The notes: generated by a model from the sequence alone, not told the origin. A stretch of DNA of 9,141 nt from Bacteroides sp. (GCA_011048475.1 DSDZ01000506.1:1-9141); one strand, 5' to 3'. Numbered from the stretch's first letter, positions 1 to 8,383 are shown. Numbers and translations: made by a program.

Positions 1-1806
1 GTTCATCAGATACCACCTCAGCCCGGTATAATTCAGGATATTTTCCTTGCCGAAACTCCTCCGGGCTTCCTGCCGGAGCTGGATGGTATAGTTCCTGATC
101 CATTTGCCCGGCTCATTCATCACGTAAGTCAGTTCGCTCCCACCACCGAAAAAATCGGTTTCCCTGATATATCCCATGTCGTTCAGATTCAGACCCGGAC
201 TACGGTACTGGCCCTGCAGGCTGAAATTGAACCTCCCTCCCTTTTTTCCCACTTCGAGCAGGCCACCATGTCCCGAGAGACGCTCCCTGGTGCTGTCCAC
301 CCCGAGGTATCCGGCATCAGGACGCTGGAACCGGTGGGAATTCTCCAGCTGCTTTGCCAGGATGGCCTCCGGTGCACCGTGGAGGGTGCTGGCGATGGAT
401 TTTGCTTCCAGGTAATAGTTTTTGTTCTTCCAGTAGTGAAGCACATCCAGCCCCCCGCTCATGGCTTCCGAGGGAAGCAGGGCTGAAATGGCCGAATCGC
501 CGGGAAAACGGTTCACCAGGCTGGCTATCCCGCCCACCACAGTGTTTCCTTCCCTGAACTCCCGTTTGATCCTTGCAGATGCATAATTTGCCAGGGGGGC
601 TACCTGGATCTCTTTCGTTGCACCCGATTCGTTCTCGGCCATGGCAAACTCCCGGGCGGTCAGCCCGCTGACCAGTCCCACCGACAACCCCTTCCGGCTT
701 TTCCCGGTCAGTTTCACCGAACCCAGGATGGTGTTCAGTCCGGGTAGCCGGGAGATATTCCATGGACCCGTCGATGCGGGGAATGCGGGGGCGCTTCCGA
801 TCCTCCTGGAGTAGTACGGAATGGCCCCGTCCAGCTCAAAATCAAATATCTCCGTCCCCTCCAGGAAGAAGGGCCGCTTCTCCTCGTAAAAGGTTTCGAA
901 GGTGGTCAGATTGAGCACGGAAGGATCGGCCTCCACCTGCCCGAAATCGGGATTCACCGAAAGATCCAGCGTATAATCGCTGCTGATTCCGATCTTGGCG
1001 TTGATCCCGGCATTGAAGACGAACGGTTCAGAAGTCCCGCTGTGACCAACCTTTTCCAGGGATCCCATGACATATGGCAGAAACTCCATCTGGCGCGAAC
1101 TCCTGATGTTCCGGATCCCTTTCAGTTCTCCGAAGAGATAGACCATGGCCGGGGCTTCCCTGGGGATCAGCTGCCACTGGTCCTCCTCATGTTTCCGGTT
1201 GATCCATCGCCAGACATGCATTCCCCAGGTATGCTCCTCCTGGTCGGTGTACCTGATCTGGCTGAAAGGGATCTGCATTTCGGCGATCCAGGCGGTGTCG
1301 TTTTTTGAGGTGGCTCCGTCCCAGACCCCGTCCCAGTTGAAATCCCACTCATAATCCCCCCGGTGTTTCATGTCCATCTTCTGCCCTGCCGCGCTCAGGT
1401 TGAATTCGAAGGCAGTCCGTTTGTCAAAGTAGCTGTCGATGGCTATGCCGGCCATATCCCCGCTCAGTGCATCCCGGCGGTCAAAGATGTCCCTGATCTT
1501 CTCGGGTTCACTGTCCTGGCAGATGATGGCCACATACAGGCTGGATTGGTCGTAGAGCACCTTCACATAGGTGTTCTCGGTCCCCCTGGCACCCGTATTG
1601 GGCTGCTGCTGGGTGAAGTCCCCGTGCCATTCCCCAAGCTGCCAGATCTCATCTTCCAGTAGTCCGTCAATCCTGGGCGGGGAGATTGCACCGATGTTTT
1701 CAGCATGATAAACCCTTTTGTGCTGCAGCAGGGAATCCAAATCCTGGGACCGAACCCCCATGACAGGGATGACCAGTAAAACCAGAAGGATAAATCGGCT
1801 CCGCAA
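1..1806 (-). CDS. CBM9-like / DUF5916 exported protein, C-terminus cut by window edge
   Basis: Reading the minus strand in the frame where base 3 ends a codon gives 602 codons with no stop, running off at base 1. With TTG at 1806 as residue 1, residues 1-20 form a signal peptide (RSR, then FILLVLLVIPVMG, then VRSQD). A CBM9-like beta domain follows: RIDGLLEDEIWQ near residue 45, then the motifs YVAIICQDSEP and EFNLSAAG, and WIAEMQIPFSQIRY. Next come the DUF5916 hallmarks: NPDFGQVEADPS from residue 285 and EKRPFFLEG at 309-317. The downstream sequence, rich in alternating aromatic and polar residues, is typical of a predicted outer-membrane beta-barrel. Family members are usually some 750-900 residues, so I expect roughly 150-300 residues beyond the edge. 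The function is unknown; the family is commonly thought to sit in or at the outer membrane. The start is unusual: no ATG lies near the signal peptide n-region, and the frame is continuous with arfB upstream. TTG is inferred from the signal peptide and a GGGGAG nine bases upstream. Family assignment is firm; the start is not. Confidence 0.9.
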   Translation of the reverse strand, partial: MRSRFILLVLLVIPVMGVRSQDLDSLLQHKRVYHAENIGAISPPRIDGLLEDEIWQLGEWHGDFTQQQPNTGARGTENTYVKVLYDQSSLYVAIICQDSEPEKIRDIFDRRDALSGDMAGIAIDSYFDKRTAFEFNLSAAGQKMDMKHRGDYEWDFNWDGVWDGATSKNDTAWIAEMQIPFSQIRYTDQEEHTWGMHVWRWINRKHEEDQWQLIPREAPAMVYLFGELKGIRNIRSSRQMEFLPYVMGSLEKVGHSGTSEPFVFNAGINAKIGISSDYTLDLSVNPDFGQVEADPSVLNLTTFETFYEEKRPFFLEGTEIFDFELDGAIPYYSRRIGSAPAFPASTGPWNISRLPGLNTILGSVKLTGKSRKGLSVGLVSGLTAREFAMAENESGATKEIQVAPLANYASARIKREFREGNTVVGGIASLVNRFPGDSAISALLPSEAMSGGLDVLHYWKNKNYYLEAKSIASTLHGAPEAILAKQLENSHRFQRPDAGYLGVDSTRERLSGHGGLLEVGKKGGRFNFSLQGQYRSPGLNLNDMGYIRETDFFGGGSELTYVMNEPGKWIRNYTIQLRQEARRSFGKENILNYTGLRWYLMN

Positions 1807-2181
1807 CCGCTTGAGCTCCCCGCGGATCTTTTTCTGCCGGATCCGCTTTTCACGGCTGGCCCGGGTCGGACGGGTGGGTTTTCTTTTCTTCACGGGAACG
1901 ATGGCAGCGGCGACCAGATCCAGGAACCTTTCCGTGACCTCCTCCCGGTTCCGGTGCTGGGACCTGTGTGTCTCTCCCGCAAGGATGAGCCATCCGTCTT
2001 CGGTCAGTCTGAATCCCTGTCTCTGCCGGAACCGCTCTTTCTGAACCTTGTTCAAACATTGAGATGCTCCCAGGTCCCATAACAGCTCCACACGTGATTC
2101 GGTCTTGTTCACATGTTGTCCCCCGGGCCCGGAGGAGCGGCTGGTCCGGTAGGTCACTTCCTTTTTCAGGCAATTCCGCAT
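1807..2181 (-). CDS. arfB: Alternative ribosome-rescue factor ArfB (peptidyl-tRNA hydrolase), no stop codon of its own
   Basis: ArfB (YaeJ) enters ribosomes stalled on mRNAs lacking a stop codon and hydrolyses the peptidyl-tRNA. The start is ATG at 2181, four bases after the SNF2 stop codon. The catalytic loop reads SRSSGPGGQHVNKTES, with the GGQ at residues 20-22. The globular domain continues to about residue 92 and is followed by the long basic tail that ArfB inserts into the mRNA entry channel: KKRKPTRPTR, then REKRIRQKKIRGELKRLRSR. That tail matches ArfB proteins up to their normal end, so the domain is complete at about 125-130 residues. Instead of a stop codon the same frame continues into FILLVLLVIPVMG, the signal peptide of the DUF5916 protein. 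I walked every codon from 2181 to 1738 and found no stop. The right-hand boundary given here is therefore arbitrary; the open frame spans 2181 to 1. Either a fused protein is made or a second start at TTG 1806 is used. RF2 and PrfH are less likely because the protein is short and has only the GGQ domain plus a basic tail. Confidence 0.88.
1816..1821 (-). promoter_or_regulatory. Possible ribosome binding site for a TTG start of the DUF5916 gene
   Basis: The minus strand reads GGGGAG here, nine bases before the TTG at 1806, inside the coding sequence for the ArfB tail. It supports, but does not prove, independent initiation of the DUF5916 protein. Many Bacteroidetes genes do without Shine-Dalgarno sequences, so the match carries limited weight. 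Confidence 0.35.
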
Positions 2182-2185
2182 GGTT

Positions 2186-5113
2186 TTATGTAAAGAGTTC
2201 TACCACCTCTTTTTCGGTCATGTTCCTCAGGGGATTGTTCGATACGATCAGGCTCTCGGCCAGCTGGAGCTTTCGCTCCTGCAGCCGCTGGATCTTTTCC
2301 TCGATGGTGTCAATGGAGATGAACCGGTACACAAAGATATTCTGCTCCTGTCCGATCCGGTGCGCCCTGTTCAGGGCCTGCATCTCTGCGGCGGGATTCC
2401 ACCAAGGATCAAGAATAAACACATAATCCGCAGCAGTCAGGTTGAGTCCCACTCCTCCCGCCTTGAGGGAGATCAGGAAAAGACTGCAGGAGGCATCCTC
2501 CTGAAAAGCACGCACGGCCTCTTCACGCATCCCGCCAGCCACAGAACCGGTCAGGTAAGAAAAGCCGATCCCGTCCTGCTTAAGCCTGCTGCGATAGAGA
2601 TCAAGGTGCTTGACAAAGGAAGAGAACACCAGGGCTTTGTGTCCCTCGGAGATGACACTTTCCATATCCCTGTAAACCTCAGAAAATTTTCCGGACCCGA
2701 TCTCATCATCCGCTTCCACCATGGCCGGATGATTGGCGATCTGCCGGAGCCTGGTCAGTGCCTGAAGGACCATGAAGGAAGATTTTTCCAGTCCCTCCTC
2801 TTCCAGGTTCTCAAGGATCGTATTCCTGGCCAGAGATTTCTCCTCCTCATACAGTTTTCTCTGGTCCTCTGTCATATTGCAAAAACGGACCTGTTCATAT
2901 ACCGGCGGCAGTTCACGTGCCACCTCCCTCTTGGTCCGCCTGAGGATGAACGGATTGATCAGCTCTTTCAGCTTCTGCTCCCGGTCCGCGTCCTTTTTTT
3001 TCTCGATGGGCTGCACAAAGCTCTTCCTGAAGAAATTGAGTGTCCCCAGCAATCCCGGGTTTACGAAATTGATCTGCGACCAGAGATCGGTCAGGGAATT
3101 CTCGACGGGAGTGCCCGTGAGCACGAGCTTGTGCTCCGCATGAAGTCCGATCACCGCCTGGTAGAGCTTGGAGGAGGGATTCTTGATCATCTGGCTTTCA
3201 TCCAGAATGACATAGTGGAAAGGGAAAGCTGCAAGCTGGTCGATATCCTGCCGCACCGTATGGTAGGTCGAAAGAACCACATCGAAGGACCGGAACCGAT
3301 CAAGCTGCTTCTCCCGCTGGGGTCCCACATAGGAGCAGACTTCCAGACCGGGTGCAAAGCGCGCACACTCATTCTTCCAGTTGTGGATCAGTGAAGCCGG
3401 CACCACGACCAGGGATGTGCGCCGGCCTAACGATCCGCCGAAAAGGGAAAGCTGTCCGGATGGCCGCGGTTTTTGCTCCGGGCTTTCCGCAGCCGTCTCC
3501 TTCGACCTGACCAGAATGGCCATTGCCTGTAATGTCTTACCCAGTCCCATATCATCGGCAAGGCAACCTCCGAATCCAAATTTTTCAAGCAGACAGAGCC
3601 AGTTGAATCCTTCCACCTGGTATGCACGCAACCCCGCATGCAGTCCCTCCGGCAGCGGTGAAGTGGGCAGCATTTGCACCTCGTTGAGCTGGTGGAGCCT
3701 TTCCAGGGTGGCCCGGTGAGATTCAGGGATGGATCCCTCCAGCACAGAAAAATGCTGCTTGTGCACCAGGATCCTCTCCCCGGCCTGTTTGCCGAATTCA
3801 AAGATGGCCCTGTGCCTGGCAAACCATTCTTCGGGCAAAATGGCGATCGTTCCGCCGGGAAGTTCATATTCCCGTTTACCATGAAGGATGTGATGCCGGA
3901 GTGCCATGAAGGGGACCTCATGATCGCCGAAGCGGACCCTGGCAAGAATGTCGAACCAGTCCTCCCGCTCCCTGGATTCCATTTCCAGGGTTACTTTTCC
4001 CAGGAAATAGTTCTCTTGCAGCCTGTGGCGGACACTGATCCCCGATTCAGCAAGGATTGATCCAAACTCGTTGACAAAATTCACCGCTGTGTATAAATCA
4101 CTCTCCTTCCCCTGGTTGAATGCTTTGTTCAGGTAAAAATTCTTACCGTCCCTCGATCCCAGTCCCAGTTCATTAAGCGCTGCCACCACCTGGTCCTCCC
4201 ACGCAAAATCCCTGGCGTACCTGTCAAATTGATAGGCTCCCTGTTCCTCCCTGATTTTCACAAATCGCTTTTGCGCGCTGTCGGCATAGATCCTTTTATT
4301 TTCGTAAATCAGCTGAAGAATGAAGACGGGGATGTTTCCCATTCCCTCTTCCAGGACAATTTCTGCCTGTTTTTCAGGGGTGCGCTCCGTCACGCTGAAC
4401 CCCTCGGTAACGGCGTTATGCTCCTGCAGGGTTTTTCTGATGAAAGTGGAAAAATACTTCTTCTCAAATTCCCGGGGGATCACCAGATGTTCCTTCTCCA
4501 TGAAGGGTTTCAGTTTCTTCCCGTCAATCCCGTTCACGAAATAAAGGGTATTGCCCAGGATCAGCGTTACGGGTATGCCGGTGACGATCTCCACCGGTCC
4601 GTTATGAAGGAGAAGCCTGTTCTGTCCGTGGACCACCTGCAGGGTATAGGACAATCCATCCCCGTAGCGGAAACAGAATACCGGATCTGCGGGAAGTTTT
4701 TCGATGTGAACAAAATCCTCGGGAAAAATATTCCTGTCGCCTTTTTCCTTTAAGAACAGATCGATCCTGTGATCTCTGGCGATTTCCAGGATCCTGTAGA
4801 GGTATTTTTCAATGTGGGGCCGGATCAACCTGAGGATGGTCTCCTTCTGCACCCGGTCCTGAAACTCCTTTACCGTTCTTTCTCTGGAGAACCGCCTGAA
4901 AAGATTTCTGTCGCTGTAGGCATCGATCATCTGGAGGATTTCCCGCTGCATGGGTGTCAGTCGCCTGTACGCAACGGTGGATTCATCATTCTGGATATAC
5001 TCCCTGGGGGCAAAAAAATCCTTTCCGGGCTCCTTTTCCAGGAACTGGGCCTGGAACAATTTCCCCCACAACCGGTGGGGCATGTATCCCAGCGCAAATC
5101 TCAGTTCTCTCAT
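2186..5113 (-). CDS. SNF2/HepA-type DEAD-like helicase (dsDNA translocase ATPase)
   Basis: This 975-residue protein has a complete Swi2/Snf2 ATPase core in its C-terminal half. Seen in order: the Q-like segment LRAYQVEGFNWL (495-506), Walker A DDMGLGKT (520-527), motif Ia VVVPASLIHNWKNE (569-582), Walker B DESQ (638-641), motif III LTGTPVENSLTDLWSQ (665-680), motif IV ALVFSSF (827-833), motif V LISLKAGGVGLNLT (880-893) and motif VI NRAHRIGQ with its arginine finger (915-922). Such proteins use ATP to translocate on double-stranded DNA and displace or remodel bound proteins; RapA/HepA, which recycles RNA polymerase, is the best-known relative, but this protein is too divergent to name. Residues 1-480 match no domain I recognise, and I see no SWIM-type Cys/His zinc finger. 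A charged, proline-containing insertion (about 537-566) between motifs I and Ia carries QLSLF at 554-558. The ATG at 5113 has AAGGGG six bases upstream. The gene lies 26 bases after asmA and 4 before arfB, so co-transcription is likely. Confidence 0.93.
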   Translation of the reverse strand: MRELRFALGYMPHRLWGKLFQAQFLEKEPGKDFFAPREYIQNDESTVAYRRLTPMQREILQMIDAYSDRNLFRRFSRERTVKEFQDRVQKETILRLIRPHIEKYLYRILEIARDHRIDLFLKEKGDRNIFPEDFVHIEKLPADPVFCFRYGDGLSYTLQVVHGQNRLLLHNGPVEIVTGIPVTLILGNTLYFVNGIDGKKLKPFMEKEHLVIPREFEKKYFSTFIRKTLQEHNAVTEGFSVTERTPEKQAEIVLEEGMGNIPVFILQLIYENKRIYADSAQKRFVKIREEQGAYQFDRYARDFAWEDQVVAALNELGLGSRDGKNFYLNKAFNQGKESDLYTAVNFVNEFGSILAESGISVRHRLQENYFLGKVTLEMESREREDWFDILARVRFGDHEVPFMALRHHILHGKREYELPGGTIAILPEEWFARHRAIFEFGKQAGERILVHKQHFSVLEGSIPESHRATLERLHQLNEVQMLPTSPLPEGLHAGLRAYQVEGFNWLCLLEKFGFGGCLADDMGLGKTLQAMAILVRSKETAAESPEQKPRPSGQLSLFGGSLGRRTSLVVVPASLIHNWKNECARFAPGLEVCSYVGPQREKQLDRFRSFDVVLSTYHTVRQDIDQLAAFPFHYVILDESQMIKNPSSKLYQAVIGLHAEHKLVLTGTPVENSLTDLWSQINFVNPGLLGTLNFFRKSFVQPIEKKKDADREQKLKELINPFILRRTKREVARELPPVYEQVRFCNMTEDQRKLYEEEKSLARNTILENLEEEGLEKSSFMVLQALTRLRQIANHPAMVEADDEIGSGKFSEVYRDMESVISEGHKALVFSSFVKHLDLYRSRLKQDGIGFSYLTGSVAGGMREEAVRAFQEDASCSLFLISLKAGGVGLNLTAADYVFILDPWWNPAAEMQALNRAHRIGQEQNIFVYRFISIDTIEEKIQRLQERKLQLAESLIVSNNPLRNMTEKEVVELFT

Positions 5114-5119
5114 TCTTTT

Positions 5120-5125
5120 CCCCTT
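5120..5125 (-). promoter_or_regulatory. Ribosome binding site of the SNF2 helicase gene
   Basis: The minus strand reads AAGGGG six bases before the ATG at 5113. The purine-rich site lies in the 26 bp gap after the asmA-like stop codon and fixes the start. I see no terminator or promoter in that gap, which fits read-through from the upstream gene. Confidence 0.5.
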
Positions 5126-5139
5126 GTCATTTTTGCCTG

Positions 5140-8100
5140 TTACTGATACCGGTCCCGCCTGTCGCCCGTTTTTATCTCCGATGCCACCCCGTCACTCCAT
5201 GCCGTCAGCACCAAAAATTTCCCCATCTGCATTTCATGGATCTGGTCCTGATCCTGATCTCTTCCCCGTTGTATCAGCATGCTCCTTGCCGCATCCCTGA
5301 CCAGCCAGGTGGGGATCCGGACCAGGTACAGGTAGCTGTTGTCCAGGCCCTGCTCTCCTTCGATCAGGAGCTGCCCGATGGTGGAACCCACACTCATCAG
5401 GGGGATCATGATCCTGGAATCCACCAGGGTAAAACGGTTCCGCAAACTGGCAAAACGGACATCGTTCAGGTCTTTGTTGTCCAGGTATTTCGCCGCTGCC
5501 TGAAGGGGGGTGAAATTGATCAGCGCCCCGTCGGTCAGGGCCACGTCAAAAATCGCGGTGGAGGTGGAAATGTCGAAGGTCAGGTCCGGCGTAATAAAGA
5601 TCTCGGCCAGTCCCTTCGCCGTGATCAAACCTGCAAAATTCTCCTTCAGTGTATAGCTTTCCTCACCCCAGGTCATCTCGAAGTCCAGATCGTTCAGATT
5701 GACTTTTTTCAGGTCAAGCGCCGTACTGAAGGTATAGAAATGGGGACCGGATACATTGAACTGTCCGTCAAGTGCGATCTGTCCGCCGCTTTCCGGAAAA
5801 ACGACCAGACTGTCCATGTACAGGATCTTCTCTTTTGTTGACCTGAGGACCCCCTTCACTCCCATGATCCTGTAATCTGCAAGGCGGATCTCTCCGAGAT
5901 CCATGACAACATTTATCTGCGGATATTGCAGGCGGTCCAGCCGCAGCGGTTGCCCGGATTGCGAAGAATCTTTTACGGTGTCCGTCATCCCTTCCGGATC
6001 ACCTTGAGCTTTTGTTCTGTTGAAATACATCAATTGATTGAAATCCAATAACTCCGATTCAAGGAAGATGTTACCTGTCATCTCCTGCAGCGAATCTGTG
6101 ACATGTTCAAGACTGGCCCTCATGACCAGGTTGTTTTCCCCCACCCTGCCCCGGAAGTCTTCCACCGTCACCCTGTGACTTTCCTTTCTTATTTTCACAA
6201 CGAACTGATCCAGTGCCAGGGGAATGGTTCCGAAGCTGCAACCCAGTTCTTTGATATCCAGCTCGAAATCAGGTGATGCGCCATCGTCCAGCAGGACCGA
6301 AACAGGCATCCTGGCGGATCCGGCCAGACGGACATGCTCGAGGGATTCCTTCCTGTATATTTCCGGCAACAGGAATTTCTCACGGAAAGTAAAGATCTCC
6401 TCGGCTTCCAGAAACCCGGACGAAAGGTCATAACTCAGGGAAACCACCGCCGCTGAATCCTTTCTGCCAATCGCCGTATGATTGACCACCGTGCCGGAAA
6501 ATCCGAAACCGCTCCTCCCGATCCTCCCGCCCAGGTAATCGATATCCAGCGTATCGGGCCCGAATTTCATGGATGCACGCAGGTCAGAAATTTCGGCATA
6601 AACCGGCAACCTGACTCCGAAACTATCCAGCGAGAACAAAAAGCGCGGCAAAGAATCCTGCCTGAGGAACCTGTCCAGTTCAGGCTTTGAAATCACCGCA
6701 CCTGCACTGAAATGAAGGTCCCTTATCTCTTCCCCCAGCACACCTGCAAGGGATGTATCTCCCAGCAGTGCGGAAGGGTTTATCCGGTCGGATGAAAGGG
6801 TGACTTCCGCCCTCACATCTCTCTGAAAACCCAGCATCGCATGCATCAGGTTTTCTGCCTCCGCTTCCAGCAGGATCCGGTTCCCGTTGACTTGAAGATC
6901 CATCCTCCTGGCCCCCACGACGTTCCCCATTAAATAAAGCTCTCCTGAGGCCTTTTCCACCGTATCGCCTCGGTATACAAATCCCAAATCCGCCAGCCGG
7001 GCTGTAAAATCTCCCGCCTCGTTCAGGAAATCATCCCCCGTCCGGTCCAACAACCCGCTGAACCGACCATCCAGCTTCACATGTCCCGCCAGGTCCGAGA
7101 CGGCATCCCACGCGATCATCTGCTCCAGTCCGGTTACCTCCACATCTGCATGCACTTCCATGTCCACTTGAGGTAAAAGCATATTTTGAGCTGTAAATCT
7201 GCCTGTAATAAATCCTTCGGGGAAATTCGCACGGAAATTTTCCACCTGCAGCACAGCCTCACTCAGATCAGATAAATTACCCGTGGAAGCGGATGCCCTG
7301 AAGGAGATCCCCGTGACGTCCTGGCGGAGTGACTTGATCCTGAAGCCGACCTGGCTGGCTGTTCCGGTTGCCCGGATCAAAGGAAGTCCTTTCGCGGGAT
7401 CCCCGCTCAGCGAACCTTCCAGATTGATGGTTCCCGCTCCGATCTGCTCAATTTCTTCCATGTCCAGGACCCCCCTGAGTAAAAAGTTCAATACATCAAG
7501 CCCTTCACTGGTCGCCCTGAATCCCAGATCCAGGAAAGGATCATCCATCAGGTCATATGAACCCCATACTTCCAGCATCAGGTCCGAGAGTGCCAGCGAG
7601 CTGGGGTGGATGGTGATCTTCCGGAATGGCACATCGTAGGAAATCTGGCTGTCAAACCGGAGCTTCCTGTTTGTTTCGGAACTGAGGGACAGGTGCCTGA
7701 AGCTGTTTATTTCCATATCAAGTTCAACCGCTGTCCGCACCAGCCTGGGCAGGTAACTGAACTGGCTTTCCAGGTCGCTGATCATCAGATCCACATAACT
7801 GCCCCCTGTCCGGTCCTGCATCTCCAGCTGAATCCCCGTCAGCTGGAGCCTGTCCAGGTCGATACGCAGTGACGGCAATCCCTGATTCCCGCCACGGTCA
7901 TCCTTCTCCCCGAAACGGATCCCCAGTGCGCGTTCCAGGTTGGTCACCGAATCCTCATACACCACGATCCCGATATTTCCCTCCTCAAGCTTTGCCCGCG
8001 TGACGATCAGATCCCCCCTGATCAGGTCGATCACGTCCAGGGAGACAAATATTTCATTCATCGAAAGAATGGGATCCGCGGGTAGTGAATCCTTCAGACG

Positions 8101-8346
8101 GGCGGATTCATAATACCTCACATTTTTTAACTGGATTGCCGCCCTGGGAAAATCCATAAAAGGGATCAGGTTGATTTTCCCCATATTGACGTAGCCGGGC
8201 TGCATTTCGTTCAGATAAGCGAGTGCCCGCTCCTTCACCCAGCCCCTGCTCAGGTAAAACACCAGGCTGGTCAGGGAGATGAACGAGATAAATCCCAGCA
8301 GTACCCAGCCGGCAATTCTCAGTATTTTCCGTTTTCTCCGGGCCAT
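5140..8346 (-). CDS. AsmA-family inner-membrane-anchored envelope protein
   Basis: This is a 1068-residue protein. A basic N-terminus (MARRKRK) precedes one membrane segment at residues 9-32 (IAGWVLLGFISFISLTSLVFYL), which should leave the rest in the periplasm. The body is long and rich in beta strands, with many repeated short hydrophobic/polar strands, as in AsmA/TamB/YhdP bridge-like lipid-transfer proteins. The C-terminal part, from about residue 860, resembles the AsmA_2-type region: a LADYRIMGVKGVLR-like strand repeat, then FDVALTDGALINFTPLQAAAKYLDNKDLNDVRFASLRNRF (933 onward, quoted in part) and the ending KFLVLTAWSDGVASEIKTGDRR. Family members are linked to phospholipid traffic and outer-membrane homeostasis; a lipid-transfer role here is inference. 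The ATG at 8346 follows AGGAG with a ten-base spacer. It is the first gene of the minus-strand block. A short DQDQDQ repeat sits at 1030-1035. TamB is less likely because the C-terminal end is of the AsmA_2 kind rather than DUF490. Confidence 0.88.
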   Translation of the reverse strand: MARRKRKILRIAGWVLLGFISFISLTSLVFYLSRGWVKERALAYLNEMQPGYVNMGKINLIPFMDFPRAAIQLKNVRYYESARLKDSLPADPILSMNEIFVSLDVIDLIRGDLIVTRAKLEEGNIGIVVYEDSVTNLERALGIRFGEKDDRGGNQGLPSLRIDLDRLQLTGIQLEMQDRTGGSYVDLMISDLESQFSYLPRLVRTAVELDMEINSFRHLSLSSETNRKLRFDSQISYDVPFRKITIHPSSLALSDLMLEVWGSYDLMDDPFLDLGFRATSEGLDVLNFLLRGVLDMEEIEQIGAGTINLEGSLSGDPAKGLPLIRATGTASQVGFRIKSLRQDVTGISFRASASTGNLSDLSEAVLQVENFRANFPEGFITGRFTAQNMLLPQVDMEVHADVEVTGLEQMIAWDAVSDLAGHVKLDGRFSGLLDRTGDDFLNEAGDFTARLADLGFVYRGDTVEKASGELYLMGNVVGARRMDLQVNGNRILLEAEAENLMHAMLGFQRDVRAEVTLSSDRINPSALLGDTSLAGVLGEEIRDLHFSAGAVISKPELDRFLRQDSLPRFLFSLDSFGVRLPVYAEISDLRASMKFGPDTLDIDYLGGRIGRSGFGFSGTVVNHTAIGRKDSAAVVSLSYDLSSGFLEAEEIFTFREKFLLPEIYRKESLEHVRLAGSARMPVSVLLDDGASPDFELDIKELGCSFGTIPLALDQFVVKIRKESHRVTVEDFRGRVGENNLVMRASLEHVTDSLQEMTGNIFLESELLDFNQLMYFNRTKAQGDPEGMTDTVKDSSQSGQPLRLDRLQYPQINVVMDLGEIRLADYRIMGVKGVLRSTKEKILYMDSLVVFPESGGQIALDGQFNVSGPHFYTFSTALDLKKVNLNDLDFEMTWGEESYTLKENFAGLITAKGLAEIFITPDLTFDISTSTAIFDVALTDGALINFTPLQAAAKYLDNKDLNDVRFASLRNRFTLVDSRIMIPLMSVGSTIGQLLIEGEQGLDNSYLYLVRIPTWLVRDAARSMLIQRGRDQDQDQIHEMQMGKFLVLTAWSDGVASEIKTGDRRDRYQ

Positions 8347-8356
8347 CGAATAATTT

Positions 8357-8383
8357 CTCCTGCGGGCCCGACGAGGTACCCGC
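8357..8383 (-). promoter_or_regulatory. asmA-like gene ribosome binding site with an abutting GC hairpin
   Basis: On the minus strand AGGAG (8357-8361) lies ten bases before the ATG at 8346. Directly upstream, GCGGG (8379-8383) can pair with CCCGC (8362-8366) around a 12-base loop. The base of the stem touches the Shine-Dalgarno sequence. The site itself is convincing; a regulatory role for the hairpin is only a suggestion. Confidence 0.45.

Noticed and set aside
1563..1853. Alternative minus-strand frame spanning the arfB/DUF5916 junction, considered as evidence of a frameshift
   Set aside because: The family motifs of both proteins lie in one shared frame on both sides of the junction, so no frameshift is needed, and the alternative frame encodes nothing recognisable.
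2180..3394. Plus-strand open frame of 404 codons opposite the SNF2 gene
   Set aside because: It is antisense to the helicase motifs, has no recognisable domain or membrane segment, and its composition is that of a codon shadow in a GC-balanced gene.
4954..5841. Plus-strand open frame of 295 codons across the SNF2/AsmA junction
   Set aside because: It overlaps two well-supported minus-strand genes and has a Gln/Val/His-rich composition with no domain, as expected from an antisense frame.
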